DNA of 64,000 nucleotides, from contig NC_092696.1 in assembly GCF_964275005.1 (NCBI RefSeq), positions 25,488,972 through 25,552,971 of the forward strand, in the 5' to 3' direction. The notes beneath the pieces were generated by a model. The model had not been told where the DNA came from and did not search any database. It saw only the letters and a list, made by a program, of their open reading frames with translations. Every line of letters starts with the position of its first letter. The stretch's first letter is position 1. The DNA comes from Diadema setosum (taxonomy: Eukaryota; Echinodermata; Echinoidea; Diadematoida; Diadematidae). Shown here piece by piece: positions 34,905-45,828 of the stretch. The position numbers and the translations under genes are program-made.

Positions 34905-35861
34905 CATAGGTCTATGTGGAAGAAATTAGGTTTGAGAGGGACGTACAGCTCTCAGCATTCTGTCTACACATGCTACCTTCGACTTCATCAGGATTTACCA
35001 AAAGAACACACAAAGACATTCTAAATAGTAACATGATATGCCATAGAATAACATAGCATAAGGCGCATATTTGACAGCAATGTCAGTCTCAAGCCTAACT
35101 TGTTCTATATACAATGTACGTCTAGTAGTAAACGTACGCACCACATGACAGCGTTTGGCACTGAGTCACCTTGGCTTACGATAATTTGGGTTCTGATATA
35201 CAGTGATATGGTGCAAATACACAAAGAAATGTGTTTTTACACAAATGTTTATATCTTTACAGCTTTTAATAAAAGCGGTTTTTCGTTTCTTAAAAATCAA
35301 ATGAAAACAAAAAATCAGTCAGTGTCAGTGGGTTTATGTGGGGGTGTGAATACATTATTTACACCACATGATCAAATGTTCAGACTGTCTTTGTAATGCA
35401 GAAAATAAAGATATTTTAAAAAATAGTAATCATAGGACTGTATTCTAAGCTGCACAATACATAAATCCAGGTAAACATGATTAGAATATATGCATTTCTT
35501 TTGAATGATATGTTTTGTATATACGTTCATAAAGTACTCAGTATAGAAAATAGCTGGTTTGATTTTCATGGAATATTTCATTTCCGAAAGTAGGCCTACA
35601 TGAAAAAAAGAAGTAATGTGCAAGACACGTACAGTCATACAAAGTAATTCTGTTTATGAGTATTACGCGTGGCTTCAAGTAACAATATAGGTAGCATTAC
35701 TATTCCTGCGTGTGACAAAAATTAGCGATTTCTCAATCACTTCTTGGAAGCAATATTCGAGTCAGTTCTCTCCAAATTGATATATCATTCCAAAAGTACA
35801 GTGGACTGCAGCCTGTGACGAAACACTTCCTGTTCCCATCCATTCCACCCCTCTTTGGAAT

Positions 35862-38630
35862 CTAGTCCGCTTCTTCTTTCTGTAGTACCAATAGGAAGGA
35901 GACGAGCTCATTGACGGTCAGTTCCGGTTGAGTGAAATGCAGTCGATGTGATCCCCTCTCACAGCAGACCACTCTTTGCAGTGTTCCTTCTGTTTGACAG
36001 GAAAAAAAAATAGCACTTAAAACTATATAATATGAATCTCCTTTCCCTGTTTTCATATCAAGGAAGGATATTTGGATATTATGTTCAGAGCTAACACGTT
36101 CTAAAGTATTCCTCCATAATGCAGAGATGGATTTAATATTTACAACAATACAATAGTAGTGGGATAGAAACCCGACATTGTGGCATGTACGGCACGACAG
36201 TGAACTGTCTTTATACCTGGGAAGGTTTCGAGTGATCGGTTGTCGGCGTCATACGTCTTGACTCCATCTTCAGTGATGCCAAGGGTTGCTATGGTGACAC
36301 GAATCTTGTCTGGCTCAAACACGGTATCATCCAAGCAGTAGAAGAGAAGGAGTGGGAACTGCTTTCTTCTCAACTCTTTCAAATCCTCGATAAACTGACA
36401 AGACGTCACAATAATTATATAGGACTCGCATTGGTACTTCCGTAGATACTTCCATATCTCATCTACGGAATTCTTGTAGGGGCAATACACAATGAATCTT
36501 ATGAGATAGATTACTTTCATTAAAAAAAAGGGTAACAGGTAATTTACAATACTGCTGCACGCTCTCATATGGACCAACTGTTCCTTTCAAACAAAATTTT
36601 GAAAATCAGAGAGTTGTACTTATTAAGGTACAATGAAAGAAATTAACTTTCTCCCTCCTGCCTTTTATCAAAAGTTATGCAATTTATTATTTTTTTTTTG
36701 TGCCGTCATCGCTGGATAAAAAGACTACTGCATACAATTCATGACGACATTTTGGAAGGTAATATAGAAAATTTCAAGTAATTCATTTGAATTTTTTTTT
36801 TATTTTGGAATATCGAACCTTATAGTATATACAGAACCTTCGGAATAACGCTGAGTAACCTATCTAGTAAACAGACAAAAGCAAGCTCGAAAGGTTCGTT
36901 ATTCTGAAAATGATACTCGGTACAAGGTTCATTATTCCGAAGGTTTGTTAAACCAAAAATGAAAAGAGTTTTGTATTCGGAGGGTCAATTATTCAGAAGG
37001 TAAGTTCGGTAAAATTCTTTGGTATAGTCTCTACATTTTCGGATAATAAACCTTAATCGAACCTTAGTAAGGAACCTTTTGTATTTCAGGAATAACAAAT
37101 CTTCGGATTAGCACCACAAATTTTCGGATTAACAAATTCTTTTTATCTTCGGATTTGAAATTAAACTCTATATAGGTATAGGGAATTTGTGTCTTTCGGA
37201 ATTACGAACCTTCGAACAACGAACCCTCTTTCATTTTCGGATTTTCGAACCTTTCGACGCGAGGAACATCGCCCATATCATTATTCAAAGTACGAATTTG
37301 CCCTCCTCGGGAATTCGGGGTCATGTGTGTCAATGCTTTTGTCATACAAAAGCTTATACCAAATTTACCCAATCAAATCGTAGCATAGCTGTCTCGTGAA
37401 GGACAAGAACCTGTGCTTCCCGCGTTCTTCCCCTGAAGCCGAGCCGATATACCATGTTGGAGACTAAATGCAGAATGACTGGTCCAATGATAGGAAGAGA
37501 GACTGCTCTATACAGAAGATAAGGAAGGTATGGAATCGTTGTATACCGCTTTTGCATCCTACGAGAGAAGGAAAAAGAGAGAAACTTTAATACAATGTAA
37601 TTCAATTCAGTTCAATTCAACTCAATTCCATTCAATTAAATTCAATTCAAGTTCATTTGTAGTTTTCGGCATATTGTATAACATACAACTGACTCTATAG
37701 AACAAAGAATGATGGAAACAATGCATTGTGAAATAATCAAAGTATATAGGCCATATTCAAAAACAGCCAACCATTGATGAAACGGTGTCACTAATGTATT
37801 AATCAAAAATATAATATCGTTGGAATGTGCGAAAAATGGAGGGGCATATTGAAAAGACAATGCTTGTGTTGGCCTCTCTGAGGAATTTAATTAACACAAA
37901 AATCATAGATTCGATACAGAATAAAACATTCCAAAGCCCACTTAAAAGACAGACTTGAGATAGGACATAAAAATGCACATAGGGCAAGGCTGGTACTGAC
38001 TAGCATTAATAGATTTCCATCAAATACACTCTTTACTCCTCAAAGAATCCTATGCTCTTAATATTAAAAAAAAAGTGTTTCCAGACTCGAAAGAAGTTAA
38101 AACCTTAGTCCCCATCTTAACCAAAATTATATGTACAATCCCTTTAATGATTAGACTGACTTGCTCGGTGTGGTGCCAGTACCACAGATCATGCCTACAG
38201 ACTGCACCACTCCGTCCAGCTCGGGGTCAGCAGCCATGCTAGCGACCACCATGCAGCCTGAAGAGTGGCCAATCACCATAGCAACTCTATTAAGTCAAAA
38301 GGATCAGGAGCACATATACCTCTTTTCCTGTAAGACTGTCAAAACGAATGTAAAACAGGGACGAAAACCTTACTCATACACTGAATCAATCTCGAACATT
38401 ATTGTCGGATTGTTTGTTTGTTTGTTTATCTGTTGTTTGTTTGTTTAATGGTTATTGTTTGTTTGTTTGTTTGGTTGTTTGGTTTTTTTTTGTCAAGAAC
38501 AGCAACGCAAGTGCCTAAGACCTATTTCGGACTTTGCTGGTTGTATTACTGATGCTGCGCACTTTACAACTCAGTTTGTATTATTCATCTACACTAACTT
38601 TATTTTTTCAGTAGGCTCATTTTTTTTATA

Positions 38631-38681
<51 letters not shown>

Positions 38682-40667
38682 AGTTGTTCCGCGTATTGGC
38701 AGTACTAGAAATAGCAATAATAAAGTCACAACAGAGGAATGCAGGGAATGCATTAATAGCCAATCTTGATCATTAAATCAAGATTGGCTATTAATGCATT
38801 CCCTGCATTCCTCTGTTGTGACTTTATTATTGCTATATATATATTCCCTTTATATACATTGTATCAAACATGCTTGTATTGTTATTATTATCATTCATTA
38901 CACTCAGTTGATCACTGAGCTTACTTACTTAAGTTTGTTCTCTTATTTCATACACTTGGTGTACTCGATTTGTCAACTCACTTTGTGAACAGATATCAAG
39001 CTGGGCCCCCATGGAAGACCAGCTAGTACGGCTACTAGTGCAGCTGGACATGGGCTATCCAGCCATCTTCTCAGATGGAAAATTTAAAACAAACATAGCA
39101 AGTGAACAAAATAAACACATTTGTCGAAGCTTGTATGACAATGATACTGATCTGTGTAAAAGGATCTGAATTACGGTAATATCTTGTTTATGCTTACTTA
39201 CATTATTTTATCCATTTTTCTTTTCAACTAATCGTCATAAGTCACTGACCTTTTCAGTTTAAGGGCAAAAATGAACGCCTTGACAATTTGTGCCTTGTGC
39301 TGTGTGGTGTAGTCGTAGGCGCTACTGGCATCGATCTCTGTGTAACCGTTTCCTGGGACGGGATGAAGATTAACACAGTGTATCTAAAGTTGGTAATACC
39401 AGGGTGTATTGCTATTTGAGGTTTCTCTTTTTATTTCTACTTCGACTAATCATGGTTTATTCATTTTCATTTTCAACAAAGAATATACGTGTACAAGACA
39501 CATCATGCAAAAGGCAATATATATTTTCTATATAAATATATCGAAATATAATATAAATAGAAGATAAACTGGGAAGCCTATGTAGATGCATTATATCAAC
39601 TAGATAATGTAGAAAATGTTGAAAATGGAGGGGAAGCTAAAAAGCAGAGCTTTGATATTCAATCCCTCAAGATCATCGTTAATGAATTTAGAAAATGTTG
39701 CCTTTATACAGAGAAACGTATTAACCAACAACAACATATCGGTCATCGGCGACAAAGTACTAGCCCTTTCAAAGTTATAGCCTCATAGTCTTTTGCGGCA
39801 AGGTGAAGGGGGAGGGGTGAGAAGTATAGTCGTGAGGTGTGTTTAAAACAGTTCATTTTGGACCGGGAAAGAAATCTGCAGATAAAAAGTACATTGTAAT
39901 AAATTCTCGCACAAAACTCAACATTCGGAGGGAGAAGAATATGCGCACTGGATGACATCAGAATTGCTTTGGACAAATTGTCAAAAAAAGTGAAGTAATA
40001 ATGTAAACCAGATTGGGATGACTGAAAATCTAAAGGCTTTTGAACATTAGAATTCCATTTCAGAGGATCTCAATCGCAGCCTCAGGGATCACCAAGTCTG
40101 ACATATCAATATTTCAGCGATATCACGTGTTTTCATCTATTTCACGCATCTAGCCTTGAAACTATATTGTATGATCACCTGCAGATGGACTTGACGGCTT
40201 AAAGACAGTTAGTTCTCTTGAAAGTGGGAGCAGATTACCTGCTTTGAGTGGATCCTCAATTTTCAACAATTGCGAAGAGTTCTTCACTATACCCTGTCTA
40301 ATGAGTGTTTTGGTGCCATGTTCCACTCCATACTTTCTTGCATGCTCTCGCCTTTTTGATGAAACTTTAACTATTTCAATTTGAATGTCCAGTGGTGTTT
40401 AGCTTTTATTTCAACTGAACAAGGCGTGATGGTGTCCTTCTTTAGCTCACCTGGAAAATTAACAGCCAACACTCGAAAACCTCTCGCTGCCATGCGGCTG
40501 CCAATTGGACGATACGCTCCGTGTGTGGCTGGAACCCCGTGGACACAGATGACCACTGGATACTTTTTGCCCTCCTTATTCACGCCGGGCCATTCTCCGT
40601 ACACCATGTCAAAAGTAGTCCCAAGGGTGGAGATAGTGACAATGCGCTTCCGGAAGTTCTCCCCCAT
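35862..40667 (-). CDS. Alpha/beta hydrolase-fold protein (6 exons)
   Basis: Minus-strand exons: 40451-40667 (start uncertain), 39250-39352, 38161-38286, 37369-37558, 36217-36394 and 35862-35989, with consistent GT-AG sites and phases (1,2,2,0,1). From the first in-frame ATG (40665-40667) this gives 313 aa. The oxyanion-loop region is VVICVHGVPATHGAYRPIG (residues 38-56), followed by VLAVNFPGNGYTE (67-78). The nucleophile elbow is GHSSG (113-117, Ser115). The probable acid is in YCLDDTVFEPD (Asp234 or Asp235) and the probable His is in ERGSHRLH (His286). The triad order and spacing fit an active hydrolase. The HG.P and NFPG.G.T signatures resemble the uncharacterised family that includes nematode DUF1057 proteins; this is from memory. 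Substrate unknown. The frame stays open upstream of the ATG to about 40752, so a longer N-terminus is possible. Introns hold repeats. Confidence 0.88.
36825..37275. repeat. Degenerate CGAACCTTCGGAATAACGAACC-type motif array, copy 1
   Basis: Over about 450 bases a degenerate motif recurs in both orientations: GGTTCGTTATTC, AAGGTTCATTATTCCGAAGG, TTTCGGATAATAAACC, TTTCGGAATTACGAACCTTC. The first half mostly shows one orientation and the second half the other, so the segment can fold back. It lies in an intron of the alpha/beta hydrolase gene. A second copy is at 50780-51230. Confidence 0.6.
37590..37860 (-). repeat. LINE 3' UTR remnant with conserved hairpin
   Basis: Read on the minus strand, a hairpin remnant (37839-37878; seven pairs including one wobble) is followed about 180 bases later by a GAATTGAATT-type tail (37594-37655). 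It is the same 3' end as the LINE at 56410-61660, strongly diverged and lacking coding sequence. It lies in an intron of the alpha/beta hydrolase gene. Confidence 0.5.
38085..38152. repeat. Right end of a TTAA-flanked fold-back element
   Basis: CCTTAGTCCCCATCTTAACC and AATCCCTTTAA (ending near 38147) match the right end of the element at 20438-20817. No left arm was recognised. It abuts the third exon of the alpha/beta hydrolase gene (38161). Confidence 0.45.
38400..38480. repeat. (TTTG)n microsatellite
   Basis: Two blocks of TTTG units separated by a short ATGGTTATTG stretch. Confidence 0.85.
38632..38680. repeat. (TA)n microsatellite
   Basis: About 23 TA units, ending 30 bases before the perfect palindrome at 38711-38836. 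Confidence 0.9.
38711..38836. repeat. Perfect palindrome, 60-bp arms, 6-nt loop
   Basis: The left arm 38711-38770 (starts ATAGCAATAATAAAGTCACA, ends CCAATCTTGAT) and right arm 38777-38836 are exact reverse complements over all 60 positions, around CATTAA. A (TA)n tract lies on the left and TATATATA just to the right. It lies in an intron of the alpha/beta hydrolase gene. Confidence 0.97.
39465..39680 (-). repeat. LINE 3' UTR remnant with conserved hairpin
   Basis: Minus-strand 3' end of the LINE family at 56410-61660. The loop AAAAAGCAGAGCTTTG is at 39640-39654, with a decayed stem (GAGGG at 39628-39632, CCCTC at 39664-39668), followed by AT-rich 3' UTR and a TGAAAATGAAAATG-type tail near 39458-39475. 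No coding sequence remains. Confidence 0.5.
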
Positions 40668-40759
40668 GTCCTGCCTGAGGGCGTAGTCCACATCGCCGTC
40701 GAGAATAGATCGCCGCGATCCCCTCCGAAGGGATGTGTGACATCGATCCGACCTCGTCT

Positions 40760-40808
40760 GTGGTTTGATTTGATTTGATTTGATTTGATTGGATTGGATT
40801 TGATTTAT
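40760..40808 (-). repeat. (TTTGA)n tract, possible LINE 3' tail
   Basis: About eight TTTGATTTGA units with GGATT variants. On the minus strand this reads AATCAAATCAAATC, like LINE tails elsewhere in the window. It directly precedes the first supported exon of the alpha/beta hydrolase gene. Confidence 0.45.
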
Positions 40809-41282
40809 TCACAAAATACATATATCATACATATTCACATATCAAAATGGTGTATCGTACTTGGAATTATAGGCATTTATATGCTATATACATTTTGGAG
40901 TGGATCGCTGTTCAAATCTTCACTGTTACCATGCAGTAGATATAACCATGTATAGATCCATGATATAACTTACATATCTATTATGTATTAGACACGGGTG
41001 TGGGAGAAGGATTAATTCCACTGAGATACGAAAATCTTGGAGGGGGAGGGGAAATCGCCCTCCCTCTTCTTGAATACGAGAATGTATAGAAAAGATGCCT
41101 CCACCAAACACTCAGTTATGATATGAACATGTTGCATAGAATATCATTTTCATAATAAAAAAGAATATCTTGGTAATCTCAAAGAATGATAATTGATAAC
41201 TTAATCTTTTTTTTTTTCTTGCACCCTTAGATTTAGTTTTTTTTTCAGACTCATACAGTTTAATTAATCTTAGGTGTATCAT

Positions 41283-42173
41283 TATACCCCCGCCAAACGA
41301 AGTTTGAAGGGGGTATATAGGAATCAGTGGACGGTCGGGCGGTCGGTCGGGCGGTCGGTCGGTCGGTCGGTCGGGCGGTCGGTCGGTCGGTCGGTCGGTC
41401 GGTCGGTCGGTCGGGCGGTCGGTCCGTTGCAAATCTTGCGTCGCGAACTACTTCCTCAGTTTTCAACCGATTCCCATAAAACTTGGCACAGATGTGTGCC
41501 TTGGGTTGTAGATGTGCAAGACGTATTTTTTGACAGTACCCAAAAAGTACGTTGCTATGGTAACGGCATATCATGGGCAAAAATGGGTACAAATCTTGCG
41601 TCGCGAACTCATCCCACAGTTTTTGATCAATTTTTATGAAATTAGGTACAGATGTTCATCTGAATATGTTAATGTGCAAGACACATATTTCCGCAGTGGC
41701 AAAAAGTGCGTTGCCATGGTAACGGCATGTTATTGGTAAAATATAGGGCAAAATGCTTCATGGCAAAACTGCTTCATCAGTGTTCTTCCAATTCTCATGG
41801 AATTCATATTGAATGTTTGTCTTAGGATATAGGTCAGCATGACACATTTCTTGACAGTGACAAAAAGTATGTTGCCATGGTAACAGCTCACATATTATGA
41901 GCTAAAATGATGGAAAATTTTGTGTTGCAAACTACTTCCTCAGTTTTTGCCCAATTTCCATGAAACTTGGTACAGATGTGTGCCTTTGGTTGTAGATGTG
42001 CAAGACGCATTTTTCGACAGTACCCGAAAGTACGTTGCCATGGTAACGGCATATTAATGGCAGAAGATCAAGGGAAGATCTTGCGGATTTAACTACTTCC
42101 TCAGTTTTTTGACCAAAGCTTATGAAATGTTGTTTTGACCAAAGCTTATGAAATGTTGTTTGGCGGGGGTATA
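41283..42173. mobile_element. Inverted-repeat DNA transposon (TATACCCCCGCC ends), non-autonomous
   Basis: The 17-bp ends are TTATACCCCCGCCAAAC and GTTTGGCGGGGGTATAA. Just inside the left end is a GGTCGGTC/GGGCGGTC minisatellite (41330-41425). The body carries four diverged copies of a block of about 150-200 bases built on TTCCTCAGTTTTC, a TGAAACTTGGTACAGATGTG-like stretch, ATGTGCAAGACG and TTGCCATGGTAACGGCAT. No transposase. A short stretch near the right end (CCAAAGCTTATGAAATG) is itself duplicated. Confidence 0.75.
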
Positions 42174-42300
42174 ACCAGTCGCTGTAGCGACATTTCTAGT
42201 TATTATTGGTCTAGTTTTATTGGTTGTGAGTAAAGTCCTTATAAATATTAACTGCCCAATATCAGACAAGAGAGATGTTCCAAATGTGCGGTGATTTTAA

Positions 42301-42859
42301 AGGAAACCAAAACCCAAAGAGTAACGCGGATTTAGTGAAAGCGGCAACATTTTGAGAACACATCAGTGAAAGTTTGAGGAAAATCGGACAATCGATGCAA
42401 AACTTACGAAATTTCAAACTTTTGGTGTTGTAATGACTGGATAAGGAGACTTCTAGAGTGTATGAAGTCATGTGTGGACAACAATATAAAGAAAATAAAA
42501 GAAGAATTCCACAAAAATTCATTTTCCATGAAAATTATGCATTCCACCAACTTGTTACCGAAAAATGTTAAGGGTAATATCATTCCCCATGCTTTCTGAA
42601 AGAGGTTAGTCAAGTGCTGATTCATTCAGCTAGTAAAGTGAAAATATGTTGAATTTTCTTTATATTTTCTTTATATTGTTGTCCACACATGACGTCATAA
42701 TCTGGAGTAGGCTCATTATCCAGTGGTTTCAACACCAAAATTTTAAAAATTCTTAACTTTTGCATCGATTGTCCGATTTTCCTCAAACTTTCACTGATAT
42801 GTTCTAATAATGTAGCTGCTTTCATTCAATCCACATTGTTCTTTGGGTTTTGGTTTCCT
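42301..42859. mobile_element. TTAA-flanked fold-back MITE (559 bp)
   Basis: TTAA (42297-42300) then AGGAAACCAAAACCCAAAGA at the left; TCTTTGGGTTTTGGTTTCCT then TTAA (42860-42863) at the right, with one base difference. Arms of about 200 bp mirror each other (AAAATCGGACAATCGATGCA against TGCATCGATTGTCCGATTTT). No coding sequence. The same TTAA-AGG signature occurs at 12817, 18734, 20434 and 38140. Confidence 0.8.
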
Positions 42860-42863
42860 TTAA

Positions 42864-43755
42864 TGTTATTGTTGTTGTTGCTTAGAATATATCTCACGCT
42901 TTGAATGCTTGCAAATCGTCCTGTATTGATAACGAGTCTCATCTCTATGAATATAATAAAATGATAAACAAAGAACTCTGAGAAAGCTTTGTCTGTATGG
43001 TGCTGTACGTGCTGTCATCCTATCCCGTCTGGCTATTCAACTCCATGAAATCACGATGAATGGCAAAAGTGGATAAGTGGCGATATCTTCAATTTTAATG
43101 ACACGGCTAGATATATAAGTTGCTATTTTCTTCCTTTTCAATTCTGTATTTCATTTTGCTTTGCTGTGACTTACACTTTATAGACTTATTCTTCCACGAG
43201 AAATGACTACCAGCAAATAGCGTCTATTTTTTTAATAAGTAGAGAATTGCTTACGGTTTTCAGGGCAATTTCTTACTATCGTCTTAATATATTTCTGACC
43301 TTTATCAAGAAGCATTTTTTAAGCCTTATTGTGTACATGCATATGTATACTCTTTCTTCACTGATAGTACTCCCGTCAATTATGATTTTCGACATGCAAT
43401 CGTGCAGTGACCTTTTTGCTTTTACCAGATGAGCACGCTTGTGGGCTGGTAACTTCTCTCCTTCAGGCTGGTATCATAATCTATATATATCTAAATTCAT
43501 TTTCCATAACCTGACGAAGTGCAGCGAGATACTATTTTGAGGCAATATGCCACTCTTTTACGACATCATCCAGCTTTTCAAACGACTGATGCTGTAAAAA
43601 ATTATATCAATACATCCACCGTGAATTCTATACGTGCATTGCAGGTCATCTTTTTTGTTTGATTGGTATAGCGGCATAAACTAACCCACGATTCTAGTCT
43701 TCACATTTGTGAGTTTATCATCCGAAAGTCTTTCCATAACTTTATAATCTGAGAA

Positions 43756-43790
<35 letters not shown>

Positions 43791-45600
43791 CCAAGGTATG
43801 AGCTTATTGAGATGAATTTTGTTGTGAAACCTTTGGTGTTCTCGGCCGAAAAGGTACAGCAGTTAATTAGGCCATTTTAATATGTAAAACGCAAGTCATC
43901 AGAGAGATTTTATGAGATTTTCGTACCTTTTGCACGTAGTTCCACTTCCTCTTTTAGGTAAGACGGGTCTTTTTTTATCGTATTTTAAGTTGGTTTTCTC
44001 TGGCCCTTAATTCAGGAAACTTTTTTTTTCTTTTTCACAAGCTGGTCAGAAATTGTAAGGTATACGTGGAAGGTGCCCGTGAGAACATATATGGATCATA
44101 ACAGAGATATCAATTGAATGAAATATTGGAGCTTTCACAAAGCCATTTTTTTCCTGCAACACCTTATTTTGTTGCTTTTTTAACTTAACTCGTTTATTTC
44201 CTGAATAGAATACAGTAATATGGCCAATACTTTATGTACAACATTGACGACTTCTATCCACTGAATTAATTCCATGGACACTTATGGAATATGCAGCCGT
44301 CTAAAGTGACTTGAACATTTTGGGTAGCCCGTATATTTCACAAAGGAATTAAAGGTCAGCGCATTATCTATGAAATTTTATATGAAGAAGCATTCCATCA
44401 AAATGTATTGTTTGGGAGTTCTTTATAATAATCATTCAGGAGACAGCAAGTTTCTAGTAGCGGTTTAAGGGTATCAAAGTTTGATTTGTTTGGCTTTTTT
44501 AAGCAACATAAGGCAAGAAGTCTTGGCTCTGACAGTTGTCGTATATATGACCATGAAAGCTATATGTTGGCTACTGACGTGCGTGACCCAAGTGTATTAT
44601 CGCCCGACATCATTACTTTGATGGTATACATTTCGGATGTTAATCATCATGTCCATTGGTTTATTGAAAATTGTTATTGTTTAAAATAGGAATATTAAGA
44701 TAATATTAGTTTGTTTTACTTTCCTTCATAAAGCTCCCAACTCCTGAACACTATACTATCGCCTTCCTTCCCTTCTGTTCTGTTCTAGCTCTCTATACTT
44801 TCCTATATATTCGTGTACCCCTTATTCCTGTCTGTCACAGGAGAGATGTATTTGTTTTTGTTTTTTTTTGTTTCTATTTTATTAGAATATATACCAGTGA
44901 ATAGAGTAGGAACAGTTGCCATTGCTGGTGTAGTATAAGTGCGTTGAAATGTGATGAAGCGCGATTTGTGTTGTAACAAAATGACGAGTGTGTTTTCTAT
45001 AACCCACTGCAGAAAGCTGTGTGGGGAATGCGATGAGACAAAAGCGATGCGACAAAAGGGTGGAATTTCCACAGGTGCCAGATTCCGTGGGCGAGCCGTC
45101 CAGGGTTTCTATGTAGTACATTGTGTAGTTTTGTACATGATAGGGTAAGAATATTTTAAGTGTGTGACAGACTGAGCAGGGATGTGGTCGAAGGAGGAGT
45201 CGTAGCAGAACCTCGCCAGTTATTAGTCCTTTTAAGCCAGTCTGGACCACTTGAAGCCAGGGTTCTTTTTTCCTCTCCACGGAGAAGAATACTATCCATA
45301 CAACCAGCAGTAAGTACTCTCGGTTATTTGTGTATTTCTTTTTTTTTTTATGCAGGAACAATAATGATGTAACATGAAACGCATTATTTGTCATGTATGT
45401 CGTGTGAGACATACGTGATGGTGAAAACAGCGTTATAACAACATGATATTATTGAAGTTAGGTATGCCGTATGAATAAGACTGATACATTGATGTGTACT
45501 TTAGAGTACATGTTACATCGTGATATTATACGAAATTGAGTATTTAAGCATCAAGATTTATGTACAAAAAAAAAGTCAGCTGCCCGTAGTATGTAAGGTT
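42864..45600. other. Gene-free stretch
   Basis: AT-rich, with a T-run at 43758-43786. Open frames here show no family motif. Weak splice-like signals occur near 45165-45310 but no frame joins them convincingly. Confidence 0.45.
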
Positions 45601-45625
45601 TCGTAATACTGCTTTGATAATTTAG

Positions 45626-45828
45626 ATGGCAACTGGGTTTCGGGACTTCGCACCAAAGTCGGCAATGGCATTCAAGATGCGGTGAAGGCTGGTGTCAACT
45701 ACGATACCGGCCAGTGGAAAACCAGTTCACTGGATGTGCTGAACGTTGGCAAAACTACGCTCTTCAATCCACCTGTCGACACTTCTGTATGCTTTTTCGC
45801 GTCCAGCAACATTGGTGATGTACACTGA
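45626..45828 (+). CDS. Orphan exon, unknown function (last exon of a plus-strand gene?)
   Basis: TTTAG at 45621-45625 could be an acceptor. The following 66 codons are open and end in TGA (45826-45828). The peptide has balanced composition and mildly GC-rich codons unlike the surrounding AT-rich sequence (NWVSGLRTKVGNGIQDAVKA, GVNYDTGQWKTSSLDVLNVG, FNPPVDTSVCFFASSNIGDV). I do not recognise the family. A candidate preceding exon is 45262-45309 (GSFFLSTEKNTIHTTS), with a GTAAGT donor and matching phase 1, but its acceptor is weak. The other reading frames are less convincing. Confidence 0.4.

Noticed and set aside
41274-41639. Frame of repeated VGRS or TDRP units
   Set aside because: Translation of the GGTC minisatellite inside a DNA transposon.
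44882-45412. 176-aa minus-strand open frame
   Set aside because: No motif, no splice logic and mixed composition; overlaps a plus-strand exon candidate. Not supported.
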